Under the pieces are notes generated by a model that was not told the DNA's origin, made no database searches, and worked only from the letters and a program-made list of their open reading frames with translations. DNA of 64,000 nt, taken from the NCBI RefSeq assembly GCF_041154745.1, contig NZ_AP031573.1:3596001-3660000 (forward strand), written 5' to 3'. Origin of the DNA: Flavobacterium sp. CFS9 (GTDB lineage: Bacteria; Bacteroidota; Bacteroidia; Flavobacteriales; Flavobacteriaceae). Both the position numbers and the translations under genes were made by a program. Positions 54,281-62,981 of the stretch are shown here, one piece after another; within the stretch, counting starts at the first letter, position 1; every line of letters starts with the position of its first letter.

Positions 54281-55789
54281 TTATCTGTCGGCATTGCTCA
54301 GGTTCGGATTTAAGTCGACCTGACTTTGCGGATAGGTGTAATATTTGTTTTTAGGCATGACGATTGGTGCTGTTTCTCCAACTCTCAGATGGTAGGCATT
54401 TACGAGAACATCAAACTTATTCATACGGATCAAATCCTGACGGCGTTTTCCCTCATAGAACAATTCCCATCCTCTTTCCTGTAAAATTGCATCTCGTAAA
54501 GTAGATTTATTGTAGTCGGATAAAACCAGTAATTTAGCATGTGATCTTCCTTTTACCTGATTGATGAGGTCTATTGCTTCTGCCGTCGGGCCGCTTATTT
54601 CGTTTAATGCTTCAGCTCTGCTCAGCAATACATCCGCATAACGCAAAATGTTTACACTATGACCGTCATAATAAGTGGTTGTTTCATCATCGGCATATTT
54701 TCGGGTTGATACATCCGGCATGTAGAATTCTCCTTTTGGCGGCTGTGCTCCTAAAGAAGGTGCTTGTTTGTGAAGCAATTTATCAGTACCCATAAATTCC
54801 GGGAAGAAGCATTTTTTGCGATCGTCTTCATCTCCAAATGTGTTGTAAAAATCCCAGTTTACGGTATAATACTGCCATCTGTTTTCGACAACCGGATGAT
54901 CGATAGGACCAAAATGGTTCAGAAGTTCCGTTCCGTTTACATTGGCATCGCTAAGAGACGAAAAGATGTTTTCGCTGCACCATTTGTTACTTTCTTTAAA
55001 AAGCCCTAAATAAGTAGGGAACAGGCTGTATTCGTTGAGGTTCATGACTTGTTGTGTAAGAGTGGCTACTTTTTGCCAGTCATGATTTCGTAAATATAAT
55101 TTTGCCAATAATGTCAACGCTGCACCTTTTGTAGCACGTCCTACATCATTACTCTCATAAATTGCATTTTTCTTATAGTTTACCGGTAAAACAGCAGCGG
55201 CATCATTCAAATCTTTAATTAAAAGAGTTTCTATTGTTGCGACAGGAGAAGGAGGTGTCTGCTCCAGATAGTTTGGATTATCTAAGTTAGCTTCCGTCAC
55301 TAAAATAACAGGGCCCCAGGAATCTGTTAAATCCATATAGGCAGAAGCTCTTAAAAATTTAGCTTCGGCTATAAACTGAGTTCGTTCCGCTTCGGTGATA
55401 CCGCTCATTTTTGAAATATTGAAGATAGCAAAATTAGCGTTCGCTACTAACTTGTACATGGCATTCCAGTCTTCCAGAAGCAGACCGTTGGCAGAATTCC
55501 AAAGCCCCAGAGATAATTGTCCCGGGTCGCCGCCGTACTGACAATGCCCTAAATCTGTAGCAATATCAGTTAATGCAAAATGTCTTGTTGCCCAATATGA
55601 AAAGTTGTCTCCCACAGAAGGCCCTTTTAGTCTTCCGTAAATAGAATTAATAGAAGCGATGGCATCCGATTTGGTCTGAAATCCATTAGTATCGGTCAAA
55701 CTGCTGTATACGGTAGGATCAAGATCATCATTGCATGAAAATTGCAAACCTGCCGTCAGTAAGAGGAATATGATTGTATATTTTTTCAT
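54281..55789 (-). CDS. SusD/RagB family glycan-binding lipoprotein (SusD2)
   Basis: The signal MKKYTIIFLLLTAGLQFSC carries lipobox Cys19. The SusD pattern is clear: AEAKFLRASAYMDLTDSWGPV, GAALTLLAKLYLRNHDWQK, the C-terminal LRYADVLLSRAEALNEIS and LRDAILQERGWELFYEGKRRQDLIRM. Length 502 is typical. It pairs with SusC2 to capture and import an oligosaccharide at the outer membrane. The gap to susC2 is 36 bp. Confidence 0.96.
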   Translation of the reverse strand: MKKYTIIFLLLTAGLQFSCNDDLDPTVYSSLTDTNGFQTKSDAIASINSIYGRLKGPSVGDNFSYWATRHFALTDIATDLGHCQYGGDPGQLSLGLWNSANGLLLEDWNAMYKLVANANFAIFNISKMSGITEAERTQFIAEAKFLRASAYMDLTDSWGPVILVTEANLDNPNYLEQTPPSPVATIETLLIKDLNDAAAVLPVNYKKNAIYESNDVGRATKGAALTLLAKLYLRNHDWQKVATLTQQVMNLNEYSLFPTYLGLFKESNKWCSENIFSSLSDANVNGTELLNHFGPIDHPVVENRWQYYTVNWDFYNTFGDEDDRKKCFFPEFMGTDKLLHKQAPSLGAQPPKGEFYMPDVSTRKYADDETTTYYDGHSVNILRYADVLLSRAEALNEISGPTAEAIDLINQVKGRSHAKLLVLSDYNKSTLRDAILQERGWELFYEGKRRQDLIRMNKFDVLVNAYHLRVGETAPIVMPKNKYYTYPQSQVDLNPNLSNADR

Positions 55790-55825
55790 TTTAATAAATT
55801 TTATGTTACTAAAAAAGCTTTTAGA

Positions 55826-58800
55826 CTAATGAATGGCAACCTTAATACCCAAAATGATGGTGCGTGAAGCCGGGAATGAATTGAAATCGATTCCTCCTCC
55901 CAGATTTTGTTTGGTAGTATCGTTGGTGAAATGTCCGTTTACCTCAGGATCATTTCCGGAATAATTCGTAATCGTCAGTAAGTTTTGCCCGATAGCATAC
56001 AATCTGATATGGTCTACAAATTTGAGTGGTTTTAAGACACTTTCAGGAATGGTGTATCCGATAGAAAGGTTTTTTAGTCGCAGGTAAGAAGCTTCCTCTA
56101 CAAATTTTGAATTGACATAACTTCCGTAAGTACTTTTGTAGTAACCGTCTCTTGGTACATCTGTATTTTCATTAGTTCCAGCCACCCAGCGGTTTAAAGC
56201 ATCTGTACTCGTGGTCGATTCTCCAACCATTCGGGTCATGTTGTAAACCGAATAATCAAAAGCTCCCTGAAAAAAGATGTTCAGATCGAAGTTCCCAATT
56301 TTGAAATCATTATTAAACCCAAGAGTGTAATGCGGTGTTGAATTGCCTAAATACGTTCTGTCTTTTACTGTAATTTCACCGTCTCCGTCTAAGTCTTCAT
56401 ATTTTGGATCACCCGGTTTAGACAAAGGCTGCGGAGCATATACTTCTCCGGTTTTGATTACTCCGGCATATTTAAAACCGTATAAAACTCCCATTTCTTT
56501 ACCTGGTTCCAGTCTGGTAAATTCTCGTCCCGAAACCGTTCCGCTTGGATTAGAAGTATTTTGGCTGATAATCGCAACATTATCGGCAAGTGAAACTACT
56601 TCCTGTTTGTTGTAAGCCACATTTAAGGAGGTGGTCCATAAGAAATGATCGTTTTTGAAATTAGTACTGGTAATTCCCAATTCAATACCTTTATTATCAA
56701 TTACTCCGGAGTTGATGGTTTGTGTATTAAAACCCCACCATCCGCCAATAGGAACTCTGATCAGGGCATCGGTAGTTCTTTTTTTATACACATCGATGGT
56801 TGCGGTTATTCTGTCGTTAAAAAATCCCATATCCAAACCAATATCAGTCTGAGTGGTTTGTTCCCATTTTAAATCCTTATTGGCTAAATTGGCAGGTTCT
56901 GTACCATTAACAAAATTCCCATCTCCAATAGTTACGCCCCAGGCTTTTAAGGTAGGCATGAAGGCATAATCTCCGATACCATCTGCTCCTGTAACACCAT
57001 AGCTGACTCTTAACTTAAGATCAGAGACCGTTTTGGAGTTTTGCATAAAAGATTCGTTAGATATCTTCCATGCTACCGCTCCTGAAGGAAATATTCCGAA
57101 AGAGTTATTGCTCCCAAAACGGGAAGAACCGTCTTTTCTTAGGGTAAATGCAGCCAGATATCGATCACTGAAAGAATAATTTAGCCTTCCAAAATAAGAA
57201 GTCAGCTTCGTTTCGATTTTTTCGGTCTCAGGTTTCAAATAAACAGCTGCCGCATCAAGGTTGTGATAGGTTAACGCATCGTTAGAAAAACCGGTTCCGG
57301 CTGCTCTTAAAAACTCATACGTATCTTTTTGATTAGATGTACCAATCATGGCACTCATCGAATGTTCGTTGATATTGAATTTATAAGTTAGGTATTGCTC
57401 CGTACTCCATCTGAAATAAGTTTTGTTTTCTTCAGATCCTGATCCTTTTAAAGCCGCTCCTGCAACCAGTGTTCTTGGTGTGTATCGTCCTTCAATGTTT
57501 TCCTGCCATTCCGCACCGGCTCCAAAATGATACGTAAGCCCTTTAATGATTTCATAGTCTAAGAACATATTTCCGTTAACCAGTCTGTTGATGATATGAT
57601 CGGTTGGTTCTAACAAAAGTGCCAAAGCATTGTCCTTTCCCTGAAATTTGTAATAAGAACCGTCCGGATTGTAAATTGGGATCGTAGGAGGAGCGGTTTG
57701 GATAGAAAACATCGGGGACAAAATATTATCTCCAAAATCACTGTTGTTTCCTTCACTGGCAGCTCCATAGATGTTAGTTCCAACGTTTAATTTGTCGTTA
57801 AATCTTTTTTCACCGCCCATTCTCACACTGTATCTTTTAAAATCAGTGTTTTCGATAGCTCCGGTTTGTTTGATGTAGTTTCCGGAAAGGAAAAATTTAG
57901 AGGTTTTGTCGCTTCCGCTAAAAGTAATGGTTCTGTTTAATACTTCTCCCGGACGTGTAGCGGCTTTAAACCAATTCGTATTAGCAATAGGGAAATCGGA
58001 AGAAAAAACAGGAGGTCTGCCATTCTCTTTCGCAATAGCATTTTGAATATCGGCATATTGCTGCCCGTTGATAAGCGAAGGCTCTTTGATGATGCTTTGA
58101 AAACCATCTGAGATTTCAGCTTCAATCTGCATCTTACCCGATTTTCCTTTTTTAGTCGTAATCAGGATCACCCCATTTGCACCTCTCGAACCATAAATAG
58201 CGGTAGAGGAGGCATCTTTTAGAATTTGAATGTTTTCAATGTCGTTCGGACTGATGGAGGCTCCTGTACTGGTAATAAAACCGTCTACAACATACAAAGG
58301 TGAATTAGAATTGTTAAGAGAATTTCCTCCCCTAATAACAATCGAAGGATTGGTACCCGGAGCGTAGCTGTTTTGCTGCACCTGAACTCCCGACGCACGC
58401 CCTTGCAGCGCCTGACCAACGTTAGAGATTGTACCTCCTAAGTTTAAATTGTCTTTGCCTATAGAACTTACAGATCCCGTAAGGTCCTTTTTCTTAGCTT
58501 TTCCGTATCCAATAACGATTTCTTCTAATTTTTGCCCCGCTTCTTTGAGGACAATTTTTAAAGGTGAGCTTCCAACGGTTACTTCCTGATCTTCCATTCC
58601 AACATAGGAAATGATCAGTTTGGTTACATTATCAGCAACAGTAATGGCAAAACTTCCGTCCGCATCTGTTTGTACTCCTGTCCGGCTTCCTTTTACAACA
58701 ACATTTGCTCCGGCGATAGGAAGTCCGTTTTGATCTGTTACTTTACCCTTCACTGTTTTTTCAAAAAAGAATGCAATATCAGTTCTGCGATTTATTCTTA

Positions 58801-58924
58801 CGGCTGAGGTTGCTGAAACCTGAATAGTAAAAACGAATACTAAAAAAAGTGTGAGTTTAATCTCTGTACCGGGAAGATTTTTTAGCCTAAAATCTTCTGG
58901 TCTTTTTTTGGTTAAAAATTTCAT
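55826..58924 (-). CDS. SusC/RagA TonB-dependent outer-membrane transporter (SusC2)
   Basis: A signal region (KLTLFLVFVFTIQVSATSA) follows a long charged leader. Next come a carboxypeptidase-D-regulatory-like domain (VKGKVTDQNGLPIAGANVVVKG), the plug with TonB box (EEIVIGYGKAKKKDLTGS, PSIVIRGGNSLNNSN, PLYVVDGF) and a barrel ending ASRTIILGIKVAIH. It is 1032 residues with no STN domain. It is a paralogue of SusC1 but with divergent barrel loops, so the two may take different oligosaccharides. It is headed by the operator/promoter module at 59161-59244. Confidence 0.96.
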   Translation of the reverse strand: MKFLTKKRPEDFRLKNLPGTEIKLTLFLVFVFTIQVSATSAVRINRRTDIAFFFEKTVKGKVTDQNGLPIAGANVVVKGSRTGVQTDADGSFAITVADNVTKLIISYVGMEDQEVTVGSSPLKIVLKEAGQKLEEIVIGYGKAKKKDLTGSVSSIGKDNLNLGGTISNVGQALQGRASGVQVQQNSYAPGTNPSIVIRGGNSLNNSNSPLYVVDGFITSTGASISPNDIENIQILKDASSTAIYGSRGANGVILITTKKGKSGKMQIEAEISDGFQSIIKEPSLINGQQYADIQNAIAKENGRPPVFSSDFPIANTNWFKAATRPGEVLNRTITFSGSDKTSKFFLSGNYIKQTGAIENTDFKRYSVRMGGEKRFNDKLNVGTNIYGAASEGNNSDFGDNILSPMFSIQTAPPTIPIYNPDGSYYKFQGKDNALALLLEPTDHIINRLVNGNMFLDYEIIKGLTYHFGAGAEWQENIEGRYTPRTLVAGAALKGSGSEENKTYFRWSTEQYLTYKFNINEHSMSAMIGTSNQKDTYEFLRAAGTGFSNDALTYHNLDAAAVYLKPETEKIETKLTSYFGRLNYSFSDRYLAAFTLRKDGSSRFGSNNSFGIFPSGAVAWKISNESFMQNSKTVSDLKLRVSYGVTGADGIGDYAFMPTLKAWGVTIGDGNFVNGTEPANLANKDLKWEQTTQTDIGLDMGFFNDRITATIDVYKKRTTDALIRVPIGGWWGFNTQTINSGVIDNKGIELGITSTNFKNDHFLWTTSLNVAYNKQEVVSLADNVAIISQNTSNPSGTVSGREFTRLEPGKEMGVLYGFKYAGVIKTGEVYAPQPLSKPGDPKYEDLDGDGEITVKDRTYLGNSTPHYTLGFNNDFKIGNFDLNIFFQGAFDYSVYNMTRMVGESTTSTDALNRWVAGTNENTDVPRDGYYKSTYGSYVNSKFVEEASYLRLKNLSIGYTIPESVLKPLKFVDHIRLYAIGQNLLTITNYSGNDPEVNGHFTNDTTKQNLGGGIDFNSFPASRTIILGIKVAIH

Positions 58925-59160
58925 ACTTAAAAATTGAGTTTGGTTAATGTTTATTTGTTTTTTCGTTTGTAAGCTTTTGGAATTCTTTTTTGAGATAATT
59001 TTTGATTTATAATTTATCTTCTGACGAAATGGTTTAAAAACAACTGCCGATCTGTTTTACTCTTTTTGTATGTGGTATTTTTTAGTTTTTCTGTTTTTTG
59101 GGAAGATGAAAAACGACTAAAAAATGTATTAATTAACTTGGTTTTAAGATTATTATGAAA

Positions 59161-59191
59161 CGAAGCTATTGATTAAATTTTTATAAAACAA
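59161..59191 (-). promoter_or_regulatory. Core promoter of susC2
   Basis: On the minus strand, TTG (59191-59189), a 20-bp spacer (59188-59169) and TAGCTTCG (59168-59161) form the same -33/-7 pair as for susC1, with one base changed in the -7 box. The implied leader is about 230 nt. Confidence 0.7.
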
Positions 59192-59207
59192 GAAAAATGA
59201 AGAAAAA

Positions 59208-59244
59208 TGTGCTCGAACACATTAAATTTATGTTCTCGAGCACA
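59208..59244 (-). promoter_or_regulatory. Operator pair of the LacI-type regulator, susC2 copy
   Basis: TGTGCTCGAACACA (59208-59221), a 9-bp spacer, then TGTTCTCGAGCACA (59231-59244): both boxes are identical to the susC1 copy, and only the spacer differs. The distance to the -33 TTG is 16 bp, exactly as at susC1. Confidence 0.85.
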
Positions 59245-59592
59245 TTTTTTTGAGTAAAACATTATTTTTTGCTTAAATTCGTAGGATTGTTATAAAAATG
59301 CTGGTAAATAGAAAAAACTTATTTTTTGATGTTTTTTATGTTTGAAATCTGTTTGAATGTGTAAATATTTGATAAAATGTTAAATATTTGGCTAATTTCG
59401 TATTTTATATATTAAAATTAAGACAATTAAATTAACAGTTTTCCTACGTATTTATACGCTAAAATGAGATGCGTTTTTTTATTAAATTTTACCTTACATT
59501 CGTAACGCTTGTTTAGTAAAAAATCAGGTTCTGGCTAAAGTAATTTTTAAAGCATAAATTGTTAAAAAATTAACATAAATTATAAAAGTAAA

Positions 59593-60222
59593 ATGATGAA
59601 AGGATATCAGGTAAATTATGTTCCCTCAAAGTCGGTTGATTTTGAAGGAATAAATTGGGAAAAGGCAAATTGCTTAACTGATTTTTGCTCGCCATGGAAA
59701 AGTGATCCATTTTCAAAAATAGAATTCAGAGCATTCTGGGATCTTGAAAATTTCTTTTTCAAATTCATAGTTTTTGATACACAAATTTATATTGATCAAA
59801 AAGACGATAGTTTTGATAGTATCAACAACTCAGATCGTGTAGAATTGTTTTTTAGAACCAATGAATCCTTAAACCCTTATTATTGTCTGGAAATCGATAC
59901 AGCAGGACGTTTAATGGATTTTAAAGCACGTCCCGACAAAGAATTTGATTTTGACTGGAAATGGCCTAAAACCGATTTGGAAATCAAAACGTCAAAAGAT
60001 GAAATTTCTTTTACAGTGGAAGGACGAATCAGTATAAAGTCATTAGAAGAGTTGAATTTAATACACAACAATACGATTGAAGCAGGGGTTTTTAGAGCTA
60101 AGTTTTTGGAGAATGAAAATCGGGACTATGAACCCACCTGGATTTCATGGGTGAATCCTGATACCGAAACTCCTAATTTTCATATCGCCTCTTCTTTTGG
60201 GAAATTTATTCTGGAGCAGTAA
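59593..60222 (+). CDS. CBM9-like carbohydrate-binding protein without signal peptide
   Basis: This 209-residue protein matches the carbohydrate-binding family 9-like fold: EFRAFWDLENFFFKFIVFDTQI, SDRVELFFRTNESLNPYYCLEID, AGRLMDFKARP, and WISWVNPDTETPNFHIASSFG near the end. Related domains bind reducing ends of glycans. The N-terminus (MMKGYQVNYVPSKSVDFEG) has no hydrophobic segment, so it appears cytoplasmic, which is unusual for this fold in a PUL. It is divergent from susC2 and may be under the same operator. A role as an intracellular sugar-binding accessory is inferred. Confidence 0.82.
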   Translation: MMKGYQVNYVPSKSVDFEGINWEKANCLTDFCSPWKSDPFSKIEFRAFWDLENFFFKFIVFDTQIYIDQKDDSFDSINNSDRVELFFRTNESLNPYYCLEIDTAGRLMDFKARPDKEFDFDWKWPKTDLEIKTSKDEISFTVEGRISIKSLEELNLIHNNTIEAGVFRAKFLENENRDYEPTWISWVNPDTETPNFHIASSFGKFILEQ

Positions 60223-60488
60223 GATGTTAGAAGTGAAATGTGAGTCGTGGAATATGCGTTTTGAAATCATGGTACACGGATGGTACGGATTCACTTTGTG
60301 AAGACGCGGATCTTTTTTGATTTGTAGCACTTGAAATGAAACTGAACTTGAAACAAGCTCCGAAGGAGTGCAATATTTATAGATATTTATGGCAATATTT
60401 GTAACATAGATATTCAAAAAAAAAATCTGCACAAATCTGCTGAATCTGCGTGCAAAAAAATCAATATAAAATAATGTCCTGTTGGAAA
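60223..60488. repeat. Dispersed-repeat text in the gap between CBM9-like and lacI-type genes
   Basis: The 266-bp gap begins with GTTAGAAGTGAAATGTGAG stutter (60227-60245). It then contains ATGGTACACGGATGGTACGGATT, CGAAGGAGTGCAATATTTATAG, and AATCTGCACAAATCTGCTG..CTGCGTGC, phrases of the kind that recur between flavobacterial genes. No gene or terminator hairpin stands out. Confidence 0.45.
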
Positions 60489-61529
60489 TTAAGAAACGTA
60501 GAAAGAAGCATTTTCTACATTAATAATATCAATTGGAAGTAAAATTGTTTCCGGAATATCTTTTCTAAACAAGAAATGTTCAACCAGGGTACTCACCCCT
60601 AAATAAGCCTGTCTTTTTTGATTTTGATGAATTAAAAAATGAACCAGTCCCTGATTTAGGAAATTGACATTTTTCTCTACCAAATCATAACCAATAATCG
60701 CAATCTTTTTATCTTTTAGAGTAGCCATTATAGAGGCTATCTGATACGCTTTTGAAGTGGTAATAAAAATCCCCTTCAGATTTGGATTTTCATCTAAAAA
60801 CGCAGAAAATTTAGTTTCTACGTTCGAATGTTTTAGTTTTAAGGTAGTCAGTGAAAAACCGTTAATCTTTTTCTCGTCAAAGTAGCTTTTGAAACCCTTT
60901 TCTTTTTCCTGCATGTGTACTGCATTCTTAAGGCTTTCGTCAATATGTATGATCGCAATCTGACCTTCTGTTAAAATCAGATTCATTAGGCTGGCAGCAA
61001 CACGGCCGCTTTTATGCAAATCCTGTCCAACAAAACTTTTTATAGATTCACCTTCGATTTGGTTGTTGAATGTATTTACTATGATGTTTAAATCGTCATA
61101 CTGCTTTACAATTTCTACCGTTTCTTTATGGAACAATGGAGCAATTAAAACAGCATCAGGTGATTTTTGGATAATGATATCATGAGCACTTAAGAACGAT
61201 TTGGTGCTTTCCGGATTAAAGAAGTGCGTTTCAATAATAACACTGTAAGCTTTAAATTCGGTTTTAGCATCCTGGATTCCATTAATACACGGAAGCCAGT
61301 ACGGGTCGATTTCCGGATCAGGCAATAAAACACAAATTCTGTAAACTTTGGTATTCTTTAAATTTCGTGCAATTAAGTTCGGTTCGTAATTAATGACGTT
61401 TAAAACTTCATTTATTTTGTCTAGTGCTGTAGGAGAAACTTTTCCTCTGTTATGCAAAACCCTGTCGACAGTCCCTTTCGAAACTCCGGCCATTTTTGCT
61501 ATATCCTTAATGGTGTACTTTTTATCCAT
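60489..61529 (-). CDS. LacI-family transcriptional regulator
   Basis: The N-terminal LacI helix-turn-helix is complete: YTIKDIAKMAGVSKGTVDRVLHNRGKVS and the hinge YEPNLIARNLKN (about residues 4-60). The effector domain (about 65-340) is a periplasmic-binding-protein fold with ICVLLPDPEIDPYW, SPDAVLIAPL, GQIAIIHID, LKGIFITTSKAYQIA and IAIIGYDLV. It lies divergently from the GHMP kinase gene with the operator pair at 61588-61624 in the shared 230-bp gap, and the same operators precede both susC genes, so it most probably controls all three. A TATATTTG -7 box ends only 5 bp before its ATG. Confidence 0.95.
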   Translation of the reverse strand: MDKKYTIKDIAKMAGVSKGTVDRVLHNRGKVSPTALDKINEVLNVINYEPNLIARNLKNTKVYRICVLLPDPEIDPYWLPCINGIQDAKTEFKAYSVIIETHFFNPESTKSFLSAHDIIIQKSPDAVLIAPLFHKETVEIVKQYDDLNIIVNTFNNQIEGESIKSFVGQDLHKSGRVAASLMNLILTEGQIAIIHIDESLKNAVHMQEKEKGFKSYFDEKKINGFSLTTLKLKHSNVETKFSAFLDENPNLKGIFITTSKAYQIASIMATLKDKKIAIIGYDLVEKNVNFLNQGLVHFLIHQNQKRQAYLGVSTLVEHFLFRKDIPETILLPIDIINVENASFYVS

Positions 61530-61534
61530 ATTGG

Positions 61535-61542
61535 CAAATATA
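61535..61542 (-). promoter_or_regulatory. Candidate -7 box of the lacI-type gene
   Basis: TATATTTG on the minus strand matches TAnnTTTG exactly and ends 5 bp before the ATG (61529), implying a leaderless or near-leaderless mRNA. No clear -33 element was found. Confidence 0.4.
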
Positions 61543-61587
61543 GAAACTTTGATTTGATTATTTAAAAATCCTGTAAGAATTAATTAG

Positions 61588-61624
61588 TGTGCTCGAGAAC
61601 ATTATAATAGTGTGTTCGAGCACA
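61588..61624 (+). promoter_or_regulatory. Operator pair of the LacI-type regulator, kinase/lacI copy
   Basis: TGTGCTCGAGAACA (61588-61601), 9 bp, TGTGTTCGAGCACA (61611-61624). These are the exact reverse complements of the two susC boxes, so the order relative to transcription is the same in all three copies. They lie 15 bp upstream of the kinase -33 TTG and about 60 bp upstream of the lacI ATG, so autoregulation is plausible. Confidence 0.88.
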
Positions 61625-61639
61625 TTTTCTTGTTTTTTC

Positions 61640-61670
61640 TTGTTTTATAAAAATATAATCAATAGTTTCG
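61640..61670 (+). promoter_or_regulatory. Core promoter of the GHMP kinase gene
   Basis: TTG (61640-61642), a 20-bp spacer and TAGTTTCG (61663-61670). The spacer and -7 box match those of susC1 and susC2 almost base for base. The implied 5' leader is about 80-85 nt. Confidence 0.7.
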
Positions 61671-61759
61671 TAGAATCAAAATCAAAAGAATAAAACCAAT
61701 TTTTAACCAATTTTCATTGTAAGTCATTCTTTTACAATGTTTTATTATAAAATTTTCAA

Positions 61760-62851
61760 GTGAAAAAAATTACCTCATTAGCCCCGGGCAGAACCTGTCT
61801 CTTTGGAGATCATCAGGATTATTTAGGATTGCCGGTTATCGCCTGTGCAATCGATCGGAATATACAACTAATTGCTGAAGAAAATCTGACTCAGACATTT
61901 GTTTTAAATATGATTGATATTAATGAGACTCGTACCATTGATATTGATGCCACTTTCGACAAATTAGAACCCAGAGATTATTTTGCATCCTCCTTACGCG
62001 TATTGCGCAGGTACGGCTGTGTGCCAAACGTTGGATACGATATTACAATCACGGGAGATATTCCGATAAACTCCGGAACGTCGAGTTCTTCGGCTTTATT
62101 GATGGCATGGATTCGTTTTTTAATCGATGCTTTTGGTATTGATCGTGAAGTTACGCCTGAGTTTATTTCCAAATTGGGTTATGAATCCGAAGTATTGGAG
62201 CACGGAGAACCTGGCGGAATGATGGACCACTTTAGTATCGGGGTAGGGAATATCGTATACATCAATACCAAAGATCCCTTTTCGTATAAAGTGATAGGGA
62301 AGAGCTTGAAAGGCCTGATAACAGGAGTTTCGGGAGTTCCAAAAGAGACGATCGGTTTATTGGGCGAGTTAAAAGGAAATGCTTTAATTTCTATTGATAT
62401 CGTAAAGCAAAACTTCCCGGATTTTGATCTGCATGCTTCCAAAATAGAAGATCTGGATCGTTACCGAAATTGCTTGCCGGACCGATTGATTCCTTTCTTC
62501 GAAGCCGCATTAAAAAACTATCATTATACCAAAGAAGCTCTGAAAGAGTTTGAAAAACCGGTTTTAGATCTCAAAAAAATAGGCGGATTGATGAACCAGC
62601 ATCATGAAGTTTTACGTGATTTATTAAAAATTACAGTACCCCGAATTGATGCTATGGTCAATGCTGCTTTGCGCGCTGGTGCTTACGGAGCAAAAATTGT
62701 AGGTTCAGGCGGAGGAGGAAGTATCGTAGTGATTGCAAATCCCGAAAAAGAAGATGCGGTGATTCAGGCTATTCTCGAAGCTGGAGCTCAGGAAGCTTAT
62801 GCCGTATCCGTTGATCCGGGTGTAAGGGTTATTGAGAGTGTTGAGGTTTGA
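61760..62851 (+). CDS. GHMP kinase, galactokinase/N-acetylhexosamine-kinase-like
   Basis: The start is GTG at 61760; no ATG fits. The N-terminal sugar-binding motif LAPGRTCLFGDHQDYLG (8-24) is a variant of the galactokinase signature (GRxNxxGEHxDY). The ATP loop is GDIPINSGTSSSSAL (99-113) and the third motif is GAKIVGSGGGGSIVV near 313-327. Length 363 is a little short of GalK. It probably phosphorylates galactose or N-acetylgalactosamine at C1 in the cytoplasm. The neighbouring nucleotidyltransferase would then make the NDP-sugar. The regulon promoter at 61640-61670 precedes it. The exact sugar is unknown. Confidence 0.9.
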   Translation: MKKITSLAPGRTCLFGDHQDYLGLPVIACAIDRNIQLIAEENLTQTFVLNMIDINETRTIDIDATFDKLEPRDYFASSLRVLRRYGCVPNVGYDITITGDIPINSGTSSSSALLMAWIRFLIDAFGIDREVTPEFISKLGYESEVLEHGEPGGMMDHFSIGVGNIVYINTKDPFSYKVIGKSLKGLITGVSGVPKETIGLLGELKGNALISIDIVKQNFPDFDLHASKIEDLDRYRNCLPDRLIPFFEAALKNYHYTKEALKEFEKPVLDLKKIGGLMNQHHEVLRDLLKITVPRIDAMVNAALRAGAYGAKIVGSGGGGSIVVIANPEKEDAVIQAILEAGAQEAYAVSVDPGVRVIESVEV

Positions 62852-62905
62852 GTTGTGAAATGTGAGATGTGAGATGTAAGGTGAGAAAAGTGAAATGTGA
62901 GTTCT
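62852..62905. repeat. TGTGAGATG stutter repeat between kinase and nucleotidyltransferase genes
   Basis: GTTGTGAAATGTGAGATGTG and related variants repeat over about 50 bp straight after the kinase stop. It belongs to the same stutter family as at 15048, 48241, 51563 and 60227. Confidence 0.6.
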
Positions 62906-62981
62906 GGGAATCTGAAACCTGTAACTTGAAACAATTTTAAACCTCTTGATTGAAGAAAATTCAAAATGAAAATATATAAAT

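Larger units (their letters stand above)
58925..59592. other. 668-bp divergent regulatory region
   Basis: There are no genes. The region separates susC2 (minus) from the CBM9-like gene (plus). It contains the susC2 promoter and operator pair (59161-59244), then about 340 bp of very AT-rich sequence up to the plus-strand start, in which I cannot point to a convincing promoter. Confidence 0.6.
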
